Made by a program: the position numbers and the translations under genes. The notes below the pieces were generated by a model. The model saw nothing but the letters and a program-made list of their open reading frames with translations. It was not told where the DNA came from and did not search any database. Positions 7,556 to 15,659 of a DNA stretch of 40,644 nt are shown here, piece by piece; positions within the stretch are counted from its first letter, which is position 1; each line of letters opens with the position of its first letter. Source of the stretch: Lachnospiraceae bacterium. GTDB taxonomy: Bacteria > Bacillota_A > Clostridia > Lachnospirales > Lachnospiraceae. The stretch covers positions 1-40,644 of the forward strand of contig VSOD01000002.1 of NCBI GenBank assembly GCA_009774655.1. Direction: 5' to 3'.

Positions 7556-9133
7556 TCACAGCAGCGGAGCCGCCACCTTCATCAGGCTTCCCAACAGTTT
7601 CATCGTCCACTTTTCGTGCCGCACCGTCTCCTTCGTCACCTGCCTGCATTTCGCCAGCGTGGCCTGAAAATCCGCCTCGATCTGCGGGATACAGTCCGTC
7701 CCGTACATATAAGTGGCGCATTCAAAATGATGGTACAGGCTCCGGTAATCCAGATTGATGGTGCCCACCACCGCTTCCCTGTCGTCGCTGACAAACACCT
7801 TCGCATGGACGAATCCCGGCGTATACTCGAAGATCTTCACGCCCGACTCAAGCAGAGACGCATAGTGGGTCTTGGCCAGCGCATAGGGAATCCGTTTGTC
7901 AGGAATCCCCGGCAGGATCAGCGCCACCTCCACGCCTCTCTCCGCCGCAAACTTGAGCGCCGTCTCCATCTCCCCGTCCAGGATCAGATAAGGTGTCATG
8001 ATATGTACGTACTTAAGCGCCCGGTTCAGCATATCCATATACACCCTCTCCCCCACCTGATCCTCGTCCAGCGGCCGGTCGCCGTAGGGAATCACATACC
8101 CTTTGGCATCCCGTACCTCCAATGTGGGATAGGCCAGAAACGTCTCAAACTCAGCCTGTCCGCCGTCCACCATCCACATCTGCAGAAACATCAGGGTAAA
8201 GCTCTTCACCGCCTCCCCTTTCAGCATGACTGCAGTATCCTTCCAGTGTCCGAATTTCACCTTCTGGTTGATATATTCGTCCGACAGATTGACCCCGCCG
8301 TTAAAAGCTGTATGCCCGTCGATCACGAGTATCTTCCGATGGTCACGGTAATTATAGTGCGTGGAGACAAAAGGCGAGACCGGCGCAAAGGTTCTGCACT
8401 GGATCCCCAGCCTGCGCAGACGTTTCGGATAGTCATGGGGCAGCAGCGCAAACTCGCAGGTGCCGTCATACATCACGCGCACATCCACGCCCTGTGCCGC
8501 TTTCCGCGCCAGGATCTCAAGCACCCTGCCCCACATCAGTCCCTCCCCCACAATAAAGTACTCCATAAAGATAAAATGCTTCGCCGCTTCCAGTTCCCGC
8601 AGCATTGCATCAAACTTGTCCTCACCCAGAGGGAAGTATGTGACTGCAGTCTTATCATATACCGGATGGCAGCCGCTTCGGCCAATATAATGGGCCAGCG
8701 CCGCCACGCCGCCGTTCTCCTTCTCCAGACGCGCCGCCACAGACTCATCCTGCCGGATACATGTCTTCGTGTCCGAGATCACCTTGCCTGTCCACTCCTT
8801 TAAGACCCGGTGTCCTAAGTCACTCTGCGTATAAACGAACAGCAGCACGCCGAATACAGGCAGCAGCAGAATCACGATCAGCCACGTAATCTTAGCCGTA
8901 GGATTAATCCGGTTGTTCAACAGATACACCACGATCACTGAGGTCAATATCACCGTACCGCCGAAAATATGCGGAATCATGCCTCGAAACCATTCAAAGA
9001 TACTGAACAGGATCAAAACCTGCGCCACAAGCATCAGTAAGATCAGCCCGAAACGGCTGAACACCGCGTGGATAATTCCGCTTTGTCCCTTTTTCAACAG
9101 GGTCAGTCCTTTGTTCTTATAATCAATCGACAT
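7556..9133 (-). CDS. cls: Cardiolipin synthase (phospholipase D family)
   Basis: This 525-residue membrane enzyme should condense two phosphatidylglycerols into cardiolipin and glycerol. Two or three N-terminal hydrophobic segments (about residues 28-50, 56-73, 84-101) precede two HKD catalytic motifs: His265/Lys267/Asp272 (NYRDHRKILVID) and His443/Lys445/Asp450 (GFVHAKVFVSD). Length matches bacterial Cls. The start chosen is MSIDYKNKG at 9133, with an AAGGAG 5-10 bases upstream. An in-frame extension of 55 codons exists upstream, three copies of a 14-residue unit created by the 42-bp repeats, which has no family counterpart and is probably untranslated or rarely used. It follows the GH13 gene in the same direction. 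Confidence 0.92.
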   Translation of the reverse strand: MSIDYKNKGLTLLKKGQSGIIHAVFSRFGLILLMLVAQVLILFSIFEWFRGMIPHIFGGTVILTSVIVVYLLNNRINPTAKITWLIVILLLPVFGVLLFVYTQSDLGHRVLKEWTGKVISDTKTCIRQDESVAARLEKENGGVAALAHYIGRSGCHPVYDKTAVTYFPLGEDKFDAMLRELEAAKHFIFMEYFIVGEGLMWGRVLEILARKAAQGVDVRVMYDGTCEFALLPHDYPKRLRRLGIQCRTFAPVSPFVSTHYNYRDHRKILVIDGHTAFNGGVNLSDEYINQKVKFGHWKDTAVMLKGEAVKSFTLMFLQMWMVDGGQAEFETFLAYPTLEVRDAKGYVIPYGDRPLDEDQVGERVYMDMLNRALKYVHIMTPYLILDGEMETALKFAAERGVEVALILPGIPDKRIPYALAKTHYASLLESGVKIFEYTPGFVHAKVFVSDDREAVVGTINLDYRSLYHHFECATYMYGTDCIPQIEADFQATLAKCRQVTKETVRHEKWTMKLLGSLMKVAAPLL

Positions 9134-9188
9134 GTTACTCCTTCTTTCGTATCTTATCCCGCCATGATGACACCCGGCCTGTGCTTTA

Positions 9189-9331
9189 CACCTGCCGCCC
9201 TCAAACAACGACATCTGTCCTGCGCTTCTGCACCTGCCGCCCTCAAACAACGACATCTGTCCTGCGCTTCTGCACCTGCCGCCCTCAAACAACGACATCT
9301 GTCCTGCGCTTCTGCACCTGCCGCCCTCAAA
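9189..9331. repeat. 42-bp tandem repeat, 3.4 copies
   Basis: Three identical 42-bp units occupy 9189-9230, 9231-9272 and 9273-9314, and a 17-base partial unit ends at 9331. The partial unit overlaps the GH13 stop codon (9327-9329), so the array appears to have grown from the 3' end of that gene. Each unit is 14 codons long, has no stop in the cls frame, and contains an in-frame ATG (MSLFEGGRCRSAGQ on the minus strand). Exact identity indicates recent slippage or unequal recombination. Confidence 0.93.
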
Positions 9332-11222
9332 TCCGGCGCAGGATACGTGCCTCGTATCCCTGCAATGTCCTCACCGTTCTTTCTTCCGCCCGTACCGTAT
9401 CATACACCAGCTTCCATTTTCCTTTCATAGAAAAGGCCCGGCAGGGCTTCCCGCCCAGATTGCAGTCCACCACATAAACCCTCTCCCCCAGTTTTCTGGC
9501 ATACACGAAGCGGTCTTTGTGCCTGTCAAGCACCCGGAACGCGCCGTAGACGAAGGCCTTCTCCTCCCGCCGCAGCCGCAGCAGCTTCCTGTAAGCCGAA
9601 AGCACCTCCTCCTTCGGCTCCTGCCGCAGTCCCGCGTGACAGGCCGGCAGCTTCTCATTCCAGGGCAGCATCACCCGGGCATGTTCCCTGGTTCCCGCCA
9701 GGATCGTGGCAAATACCTTTTCTGCCGGCTCCTTTTTTACATGCTCGTCATAATATCCCCGGGCCTCCACATCCGTGATCTGCTCCATGGACGTAAAGCC
9801 ATAGTTGGCCAGCCCCATCTCGTCCCCCTGGTAGATAAAAGGCGTCCCCTTAAGCGTAAACTGCATCACCGCCAGCAGCCTGGAAAGCGCCGTGTGCCGG
9901 GAAGCATCCCGCGTGATCTTGCTGATCATACGCGGATTGTCATGGTTGTTATAAAAAAGGGACATCCAGCAGTTGCTGCCGTAATGCTCCATCCAGTCGA
10001 TCATATAGTCCCTGAAATAATTCAGATCATAGGCATAGTCTTCCATCCGCACATGACCCGGCGTCTCCAGATGGTCAAAGGAAAACACCATATCCAGCTC
10101 CCGGCGTTCTTCTCCCGTCACCAGCTGACACATCTTCATACCCAGTCCCGGCGTCTCGCCCACCGAAAATGCCCCGTGCGGCGCAAAGGCCTTCTCCTGC
10201 AGCTCCCGCAGATACTGATGCAGCTTCGGCCCGTAATAATAATGCTCGATCCCTGTATACCCCATCAAAGCCCCGATGGTCTCATCGCCCTCTGGCAGTC
10301 CTTCCTTTTTCGAGATATAATTGATCACATCCATGCGGAAGCCGTCCACGCCCCGGTCCAGCCAGCGGTTGACCATCGCAGTCACTTCCTCCCGCACCCG
10401 CGGATTGTCCCAGTTTAAGTCCATCTGCTTTCCGGAAAAAAGGTGCAGCGCCCAGCTGTCACACGCCTCCTCATACTTCCAGGCCGGCCCAGAGAAAAAG
10501 GAAGTCCAGTTGTTGGGCGGCGTATGGCGGCCGTCATCCTGCCGGAAGAAATAAAAGTCCCGATACGGCGAACCCGGCTTTTTCGCCTCCTGATACCATC
10601 TGTGCTCATCGGAAGTGTGGTTCACCACCAGATCCATGATCAGCCGCATTCCCCGCCTGTGCACCTCCGCAAGAAGCCGCTCGAAATCCTCCATCGTGCC
10701 AAATTCTTCCATGATCCTGTCATAGTCTCTGATATCATAACCGTTGTCGTCATTGGGCGAATCGTAGATCGGCGAAAGCCACAGCGCATCCACGCCCAGC
10801 TCCTGCAGGTAATCCAACCGGCTGATGATGCCCTGCAGATCGCCGATGCCGTCCCCGTTGCTGTCACAGAAACTGCGCGGGTAGATCTGATAAAATACCG
10901 CCTCTTTCCACCATTTGGGCGTAATCTTCCCTGCAGGAACCGCCGGTTCCTCCTTCTCACCGTCCACCAGCTCCAGCAGCGCATCGAAAAAGTCCAGCCC
11001 GAACCGTCCGCCGGTCAGCTTCTTTCCCAATCCGTTACCGCACGCCAGATTCGCCAGCGTGCGCAGCTTCAGATTCGCCACCGCCCGATTGGTAATGAGC
11101 CGCTCCGGCAGTCCCAGCTGCAAAAGCACTCTCGCCAGCGCGTCATGTCCCACCGGATTATCATACAATTCCCCGATCGTGCTGTCATAAGTCAGCCAGT
11201 ATTCTTTCTCCTTTTTCCCCAT
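9327..11222 (-). CDS. GH13 alpha-glucosidase / oligo-1,6-glucosidase with N-terminal extension
   Basis: This 631-residue enzyme should hydrolyse alpha-glucosides such as isomaltose or malto-oligosaccharides; there is no signal peptide, so it is cytoplasmic. The GH13 barrel starts at about residue 104 (KWWKEAVFYQIYPRSF). Conserved regions follow in order: DLVVNHTSDEH (197-206), DGFRMDVIN with nucleophile Asp298, SVGETPG with acid/base Glu356, and NNHDNPR with Asp428. QIYPRSF and the VGETPG form point to the oligo-1,6-glucosidase/alpha-glucosidase subfamily. Residues 1-100 (TIGELYDNPVGHDALA and onward) form an extra helical region that I do not recognise as a GH13 domain. The gene lies between a decayed sugar transporter and cls and probably shares their promoter. 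Confidence 0.9.
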   Translation of the reverse strand: MGKKEKEYWLTYDSTIGELYDNPVGHDALARVLLQLGLPERLITNRAVANLKLRTLANLACGNGLGKKLTGGRFGLDFFDALLELVDGEKEEPAVPAGKITPKWWKEAVFYQIYPRSFCDSNGDGIGDLQGIISRLDYLQELGVDALWLSPIYDSPNDDNGYDIRDYDRIMEEFGTMEDFERLLAEVHRRGMRLIMDLVVNHTSDEHRWYQEAKKPGSPYRDFYFFRQDDGRHTPPNNWTSFFSGPAWKYEEACDSWALHLFSGKQMDLNWDNPRVREEVTAMVNRWLDRGVDGFRMDVINYISKKEGLPEGDETIGALMGYTGIEHYYYGPKLHQYLRELQEKAFAPHGAFSVGETPGLGMKMCQLVTGEERRELDMVFSFDHLETPGHVRMEDYAYDLNYFRDYMIDWMEHYGSNCWMSLFYNNHDNPRMISKITRDASRHTALSRLLAVMQFTLKGTPFIYQGDEMGLANYGFTSMEQITDVEARGYYDEHVKKEPAEKVFATILAGTREHARVMLPWNEKLPACHAGLRQEPKEEVLSAYRKLLRLRREEKAFVYGAFRVLDRHKDRFVYARKLGERVYVVDCNLGGKPCRAFSMKGKWKLVYDTVRAEERTVRTLQGYEARILRRI

Positions 11223-11278
11223 ATCGTAACCACTTCCTTCCCGTATTTGTCACTGTATACAAAAATCTGCGAACCGCT

Positions 11279-11791
11279 TCAAACCTTCCCCAGCTCCCTG
11301 CAGATCCGGTCGTACTCTTCTTCATCCAGCTTATATTTCTTCTTATATAAATAGTAGGAAAGCAGCATCAACACACAGGGAGCCACCGTCATCGTGATCA
11401 GCAGCCCGGTACTCTGCCCTGCCTGCACCCCGACGTACTTTCCGCCCGTAGTTCCGAAAATAATACCCGATATTTCCGCCAGCTTCTGTTCCTCCGTGAG
11501 CAGTCCGAATTTCCCCATACCGTTTCCCGGGACCGGCAGAGATACAAGCATCAGCCCATAGCCGGACACCGCCAGCACTGCCATGATCCCCAGCAGCTTT
11601 TTCCTGTGCAGCCGTCTGGAAATGGCCGGATAGAAGATCATCAAAAACGCCGTGGCCGACATCCCCACCAGCTGGTCATTGCGGGCAATGGTCCTGAAAA
11701 CCGCCTTTAAGGAAAAACGCTCCTTCCATTCTGCAAATCCAGTACTCCTCACACTATAACACACTTGCACCCCCATGTCAGCCTTTGACAC
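11279..11791 (-). pseudogene. Remnant of a GPH-family (MFS) sugar:cation symporter
   Basis: The open frame of about 170 codons resembles only separated pieces of a GPH symporter, which is normally 450-500 residues with 12 membrane segments. A piece like RNDQLVGMSA is joined to RRLHRKKLLGIMAVLAVSGYG and then to the typical C-terminal LTEEQKLAEISGIIFG, GKYVGVQAGQ and a final tail (YKLDEEEYDRICREL). The first half and an internal part are missing without a frameshift, consistent with deletions. The 5' end (GTG at 11791) overlaps the promoter at 11753-11781 and has no convincing ribosome site. A functional transporter is unlikely. The intact ancestor would have imported the substrate of the adjacent GH13 enzyme. 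Confidence 0.75.
11753..11781 (-). promoter_or_regulatory. Promoter for the transporter remnant-GH13-cls run
   Basis: On the minus strand, -35 CTGACA (11776-11781) and -10 TATAGT (11753-11758) are 17 bases apart. It lies inside the 5' end of the open frame of the remnant, which supports the view that the annotated frame start is not real. Confidence 0.55.
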
Positions 11792-11822
11792 AAATACCCC
11801 GGAAAATAAAAGACAAACAAAA

Positions 11823-11849
11823 GACGGAGAAGCTATTCTTCCCCGCCCT
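11823..11849 (-). terminator. Terminator of the DUF4430-ECF S operon
   Basis: GGCGGGGAAG pairs with CTTCTCCGTC across a 5-base loop (one mismatch), followed on the minus strand by a T-rich run (TTTTGTTTGTCTTTTATTTT). It lies about 20 bases past the ECF S-component stop. Confidence 0.7.
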
Positions 11850-11869
11850 TTTTCTCATCTGTCTATTCT

Positions 11870-12403
11870 TCACGATATCTCCGCATGGCCTTCCGCAAAC
11901 CGAAGCAGCGTTATGACCGGCACGATCAGCATACCGCACATGAAATTACTCACGCCATGGATCATATCCCAGGGCAGTCCCGCCACGATCCACGCGATCA
12001 TCCCCCGAAAACTCAGCCCGAACAAAACCGCCTGCGCCGGGGCATACAGCGTCCCGAACAGAAATCCATGCGCCGCACAGACCGTCATATAGACAAGCGG
12101 CCGCACCTTCTTCGGCATATGCCGCGGCAGAAGCATGACCGCGCCCCACAGGACTGTCCACACATACAGGTAGGGTACCCACCATGTGGCAAATCCGCTG
12201 AAAATACCGTTTAAGATCACATAAATGTAAATCGGGTACAACGCCTTTTTCCGGTATACCACCGTGAAGGCCACCACAAAGGTGCCAAGAAGATGCACAT
12301 TCGGAAGCACCTCCATCAGCATCTTGGAAGCATACATTACCGCACCCAGCATGGCAAATACCGCAATCTCCCGGGTCGTAAGCCGCATGCCGCTTTTTCG
12401 CAT
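11870..12403 (-). CDS. ECF transporter S (substrate-binding) component, possibly for corrinoid
   Basis: This 177-residue membrane protein has five to six hydrophobic segments, an N-terminal LTTREIAVFAMLGAVMYASK and a buried EVLPNVHLLG loop typical of ECF S-components. S-components bind a vitamin and dock on a shared energizing module (EcfA/A'/T), which is not in this window. The start at 12403 (MRKSGMRL) is two bases past the stop of the DUF4430 gene and has a GGTGGAG site, so the genes are translationally coupled; an in-frame ATG at 12517 lies inside the other gene and is disfavoured. The pair is preceded by a probable cobalamin riboswitch, so a corrinoid or precursor is the best guess for the substrate. 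The family alone does not prove this. Confidence 0.8.
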   Translation of the reverse strand: MRKSGMRLTTREIAVFAMLGAVMYASKMLMEVLPNVHLLGTFVVAFTVVYRKKALYPIYIYVILNGIFSGFATWWVPYLYVWTVLWGAVMLLPRHMPKKVRPLVYMTVCAAHGFLFGTLYAPAQAVLFGLSFRGMIAWIVAGLPWDMIHGVSNFMCGMLIVPVITLLRFAEGHAEIS

Positions 12404-12404
12404 C

Positions 12405-12869
12405 TTACTCCACCTTGAGGGCATAGCTGTCTCCCTCTGTGATCTGCGTAACGTCAACCCCCGAAGCCGCATATTCGCCATTGACATAGAAAGCCCAGTA
12501 TACACCGTCCGCATCATAATCGGCGGTAATACCGTTCACTGTTTTCACAAAAAGGCCGTACTCTCCTTCTTCACCGTCGATCAGGTTAAGCTCCTGCAGC
12601 GCCTCGCCCACCGTCTCCTTGTCCGTGTGAATCTCAAACTGAGTCTCGTTGCCGTCCTTGTCTGTCACGGTAAGGGCAAATTCTTTGCTGCCCTCTCCCA
12701 GTTCGCCGCCTTCCCGCTGTACCTCTGCACCGGCCTGTGCTCCCGCATCTCCGGAAGCTGCTCCACTGTCTTTGCTGCCATTACAACCAACTGTACTAAG
12801 TGCCATAGCCACAATAAGCACCATACAAAGGATGAATGACGATACTTTTTTACCTTGATTCATCTGCAT
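12405..12869 (-). CDS. DUF4430 lipoprotein, putative extracellular corrinoid-binding partner
   Basis: This 154-residue protein has a lipoprotein signal (hydrophobic residues 11-27, lipobox LSTVGC with Cys29) and a low-complexity linker rich in Gly, Ala and Glu (about 30-60). The rest is a DUF4430 domain: ETVGEALQELNLI, then GLFVKTVNGITADYDADGVYWAFYVNGEYA. DUF4430 resembles the C-terminal beta domain of cobalamin-binding transport proteins such as intrinsic factor and transcobalamin. It would sit outside the membrane and hand ligand to the coupled S-component. An AAGGAG lies 9 bases before the ATG. The 380-base leader carries a probable cobalamin riboswitch. Confidence 0.85.
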   Translation of the reverse strand: MQMNQGKKVSSFILCMVLIVAMALSTVGCNGSKDSGAASGDAGAQAGAEVQREGGELGEGSKEFALTVTDKDGNETQFEIHTDKETVGEALQELNLIDGEEGEYGLFVKTVNGITADYDADGVYWAFYVNGEYAASGVDVTQITEGDSYALKVE

Positions 12870-13074
12870 ATTCTTTGTCTCCTTTGTTTTTATTTTACCC
12901 GAAGATCTCTGTCAAAATCTTCCCGGTCGTTCTCTTCTCTTCCCGACCGGCCCTCGCGGTCATACCAGAGAAGCCGTAACAGCTTTTCTCTCCTTTTTGC
13001 CGTTACGAAAAATGTCTCTGTCCGGATATTTCGACTTGACACAAACAGACTGCCGGCCTTCTCGAATCGCTTCA

Positions 13075-13250
13075 ATGACTTGTCCCGGATTGTGGCTTCC
13101 GGTCAGGCAGACGTTATCGCGCTTTTCCATTTCAAGAGCTGATCCGGACCGCCACAGGCAGCCGGCTCCCAAACGAAATCTGCAGTTTATCACGTGTCTC
13201 ACGGCGACGGGCTCGTACAGGCTTTTCACCTGTTTCCCCGAACAGATTCT
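13075..13250 (-). promoter_or_regulatory. Probable cobalamin riboswitch
   Basis: On the minus strand the leader contains, in order, elements matching the cobalamin aptamer: GGGGAAACAGGTGAAAAGCC (P3 with GGTG), then CGAGCCCGTCGCCGTGA (like the consensus CGGTCCCGCCACTGTGA), a GC-rich CTGTGG segment, and a terminal GACCGGAAGCCACAATCC like the B12 box GAAGCCAGAATACCTG. The ends can form a P1-like stem (CTGTTC with GGACAAG, one bulge). The match at the last box is imperfect. It begins a few bases after the predicted start from the promoter at 13256-13284. Downstream, 12870-13074 holds further hairpins (CGTAACGGC/GCTGTTACG; CCGGTCG/CGACCGG; GAAGAT/ATCTTC) that may form the expression platform; no gene was seen there. 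Confidence 0.65.
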
Positions 13251-13255
13251 TTCCT

Positions 13256-13284
13256 ATCATAATACTTTATCTTTGTTTGGTCAA
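13256..13284 (-). promoter_or_regulatory. Promoter of the riboswitch-DUF4430-ECF operon
   Basis: On the minus strand, -35 TTGACC (13279-13284) and -10 TATGAT (13256-13261) are 17 bases apart, placing the start near 13249, right at the aptamer. Confidence 0.75.
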
Positions 13285-13300
13285 CGAAATCTTCACAATC

Positions 13301-13353
13301 AGGAAAGACCACCCCGACCTCATATACCATGAAGCCCCGGAGTGGTCTTTCCT
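13301..13353 (-). terminator. Terminator downstream of the MFS transporter gene
   Basis: Perfect 12-base inverted repeats, AGGAAAGACCAC and GTGGTCTTTCCT, enclose about 29 bases. The T-rich follow-on is weak. It lies 104 bases past the MFS stop and just before the riboswitch promoter, so it probably insulates the two units. Bases 13354-13456 hold nothing else recognisable. Confidence 0.6.
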
Positions 13354-13456
13354 GTATTTTGATCTGTATTTCCTTATTATGATTCTACTATTGAAGTCTG
13401 CTCTTTCCTTCTAAATCCGTCTTCTGTTTCCGACCTCTATGCCCGACTGCCGATGC

Positions 13457-14761
13457 TTATTTCTTCTTCGCATCCTTATTCAAAGGACGTACCATAAACA
13501 GGCTGATCAGCAGCGCCACGATATAGAGCACGATCGTCAGATACAGCACATTCTGATAGCCCACCGGGTTAATGCTGTTGCCGTGGGAATCCTGCATGAA
13601 TTCTCCGGTACTGTTCACGATCAGGTTCGCCACCTGGTTACCCGTAAGACCTGCAAACGCCCAGGCTGACAGTGTAATACCATGCAGCGCACTGATGCTG
13701 CCCATGCCGTAATGGTCGGAAAGCAGTGTCGGCACGTTGGAGAAGCCGCCGCCGTATCCCGCATTCACTACAAAGATCAGTCCCAGTACAAGCACCACCA
13801 GAAGCATGTTGCCCTGTCCGTTCTTGATACCGCCCGTCAGCATTACCAGACCGGTAAAGATGATGGAAAGCACGAAGATCAGCTTGTAGATGGTGTTTCT
13901 GTCCTTCATGGTATCCGCCCATGCGGAGAAGCCGAGACGACCGCCTGCATTGAAGATCGCGGAAACCGTAGAGATCACGCCCACGGCGCCTGCCAGGCCG
14001 ATACATTTCACGATCATCTTCTCCTGTGAGATCAACGCCAGGCCACAGGTAATATTGATGTAGAACATCAGCCAGATACCGATATAGTTGGCTATCGGTC
14101 TGGTCTTGATCACAGCCATGATGCTCTGGCCCTTCTCCTTCTTCTGCGGCTCATGCCAGCCTTCCGGTTTCTTCAATAAGATGTGCCCCGTGAACATCAT
14201 GATAAAATATACCACCGCCAGGATCAGGAACATCTTGTAGATGCCGCCTTCCCCCAGATTATCCAGCATCGCCTGCATGATCGGGCTGGCAATCGCCTTC
14301 GCCGCACCGAAACCTGCCACAGCCAGACCGGTGGCAAGACCTTTACGGTCTTCAAACCAGAGCATAAGCGTCTTGACCGGAGACAGATAACCGGTTCCCA
14401 GACCGACACCCATGATAAAACCATAGCATATGTAGATACCGATAAGCGCCAGAGGGCTCTGCTGGTGGCCGCCGTAATAGATAAAGAATCCTGTTCCGGC
14501 CATACCTGCCGCGAAACAGATCGCGGCGATCAGGGAAGATTTGTGAATATCTTTCTCCACCACATTTCCAAGGAATGCCGCCGACATACCCAGGAAGAAG
14601 ATTGCGAAACTGAACGCCCACTCCGTCGCACCTTTGGAGAAGCCGATGTAATCTGCGATCTCCTGACTGAAAATCGACCAGCAGTACACCGTACCGATAC
14701 TGCAATGGAGTAAAAGCGCCGGGATCGCGGCACAAATCCATTTGTTTTGACTCTTTTTCAT
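13457..14761 (-). CDS. MFS transporter, oxalate/formate antiporter (OFA/OxlT-like) family
   Basis: This 434-residue protein has 12 predicted membrane segments and OFA-type motifs: SIGTVYCWSIFSQEI in the first segment, GTGYLSPVKTLMLWFEDRKGLATGLAVAG around residues 120-150 and NAGGRLGFSAWADTMKDR in the middle loop. The family exchanges organic anions such as oxalate and formate. The start at 14761 (MKKSQNK) has a GAGAGG site; an in-frame ATG at 14788 has a weaker one. No oxalate decarboxylation genes (frc, oxc) are nearby, so the substrate cannot be named. It is transcribed alone, divergently from the sigma factor gene. Confidence 0.82.
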   Translation of the reverse strand: MKKSQNKWICAAIPALLLHCSIGTVYCWSIFSQEIADYIGFSKGATEWAFSFAIFFLGMSAAFLGNVVEKDIHKSSLIAAICFAAGMAGTGFFIYYGGHQQSPLALIGIYICYGFIMGVGLGTGYLSPVKTLMLWFEDRKGLATGLAVAGFGAAKAIASPIMQAMLDNLGEGGIYKMFLILAVVYFIMMFTGHILLKKPEGWHEPQKKEKGQSIMAVIKTRPIANYIGIWLMFYINITCGLALISQEKMIVKCIGLAGAVGVISTVSAIFNAGGRLGFSAWADTMKDRNTIYKLIFVLSIIFTGLVMLTGGIKNGQGNMLLVVLVLGLIFVVNAGYGGGFSNVPTLLSDHYGMGSISALHGITLSAWAFAGLTGNQVANLIVNSTGEFMQDSHGNSINPVGYQNVLYLTIVLYIVALLISLFMVRPLNKDAKKK

Positions 14762-14922
14762 GTTGAATCCTATCCTCTCTTTCGTCATTAAAATCTCTTA
14801 TCTATTTTACTCTTAATCAGAGCAGATTTCAATTCCAAAAACACGCTTTTCCTGAATCATTTCCCTCATTCCTCACGTTATAATAAACAAATAACAGATA
14901 ACCAGGAAGGCAGGATATCACT

Positions 14923-15447
14923 TTGACACGTGAAGACGAACTGATCAGACAAATTCAAAAAGGCCGGCAGGAATGTCTGGATGAACTGATAGAACTGTAT
15001 TACCCTGCCATCCTGCGCTATTGCCTGTGGCACATGCCGGATTCGGAGAGCGCACAGGATGCCGCCCAGGAAACTTTCTTAAAGCTGGTGCGTTTTATCG
15101 GGCGCTATGAGCACAGAGGACACTTTAAAGCCTTCCTCTACCGGATCGCTGCCAACGCCTGCATTGACATAAAGCGCAGTCTTCCGTCCGCGGAGCCGCT
15201 TTCGGAAGAGCCGGACTACATTATCTGCCGGCCGGAATCCGGCTATCAGGCGGCCGAAGACAGACAGCTTCTTGCAGCGGCTTTCACATGTCTGCAGGAA
15301 GATCAGCGGGAGCTTGTTCTGCTTCGTTACGGACAGGAGCTGACCCTGCGGGAGATTGCCGCCGTCACCGGACTACCGCTGCGCACGGTGCAGACCCGCC
15401 TTAGTCGAACCTTAAAAAAGCTGCGATTGTTTCTCAAAAACACCTGA
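14923..15447 (+). CDS. ECF-type RNA polymerase sigma factor (TTG start)
   Basis: This 174-residue sigma-70 family protein shows region 2 (ELIELYYPAILRYCLWHM ... AQDAAQETFLKLVRFIGRY, about residues 20-63) and region 4 (LPLRTVQTRLSRTLKKLR helix-turn-helix, about 148-168), with no region 1 or 3, as in extracytoplasmic-function factors. The start is TTG at 14923, seven bases after AGGA; no in-frame ATG precedes it. A good -10 (TATAAT, 14879-14884) lies upstream without a clear -35. It opens a plus-strand run with a membrane protein and an ABC transporter, a common Firmicute arrangement in which the sigma factor controls its own export system. No recognisable anti-sigma factor follows; the next gene is a candidate. 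Confidence 0.88.
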   Translation: MTREDELIRQIQKGRQECLDELIELYYPAILRYCLWHMPDSESAQDAAQETFLKLVRFIGRYEHRGHFKAFLYRIAANACIDIKRSLPSAEPLSEEPDYIICRPESGYQAAEDRQLLAAAFTCLQEDQRELVLLRYGQELTLREIAAVTGLPLRTVQTRLSRTLKKLRLFLKNT

Positions 15448-15659
15448 ACGCACATGCCAGACCCGTGCCACTCCGAATTGCCCCACGCCGCGTCCCGCCG
15501 GGCAATGACCTGATAAGTCAATACAAATTGACACCGTTGTCACACCCCTTTTTGCGCTGCACGCAATCAGCCAAAACAAGCCATTGTAAAGCATATGACT
15601 GCCATGTCACTGCTACCCGCATCTTATTACCACTCACATACAGGAGGGCCTATGATAAT

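Noticed and set aside
9134..9298. N-terminal extension of cardiolipin synthase made of three 14-residue repeats
   Set aside because: A good ribosome site precedes the ATG at 9133, and the repeats come from a recent minisatellite; kept only as a finding about the repeat.
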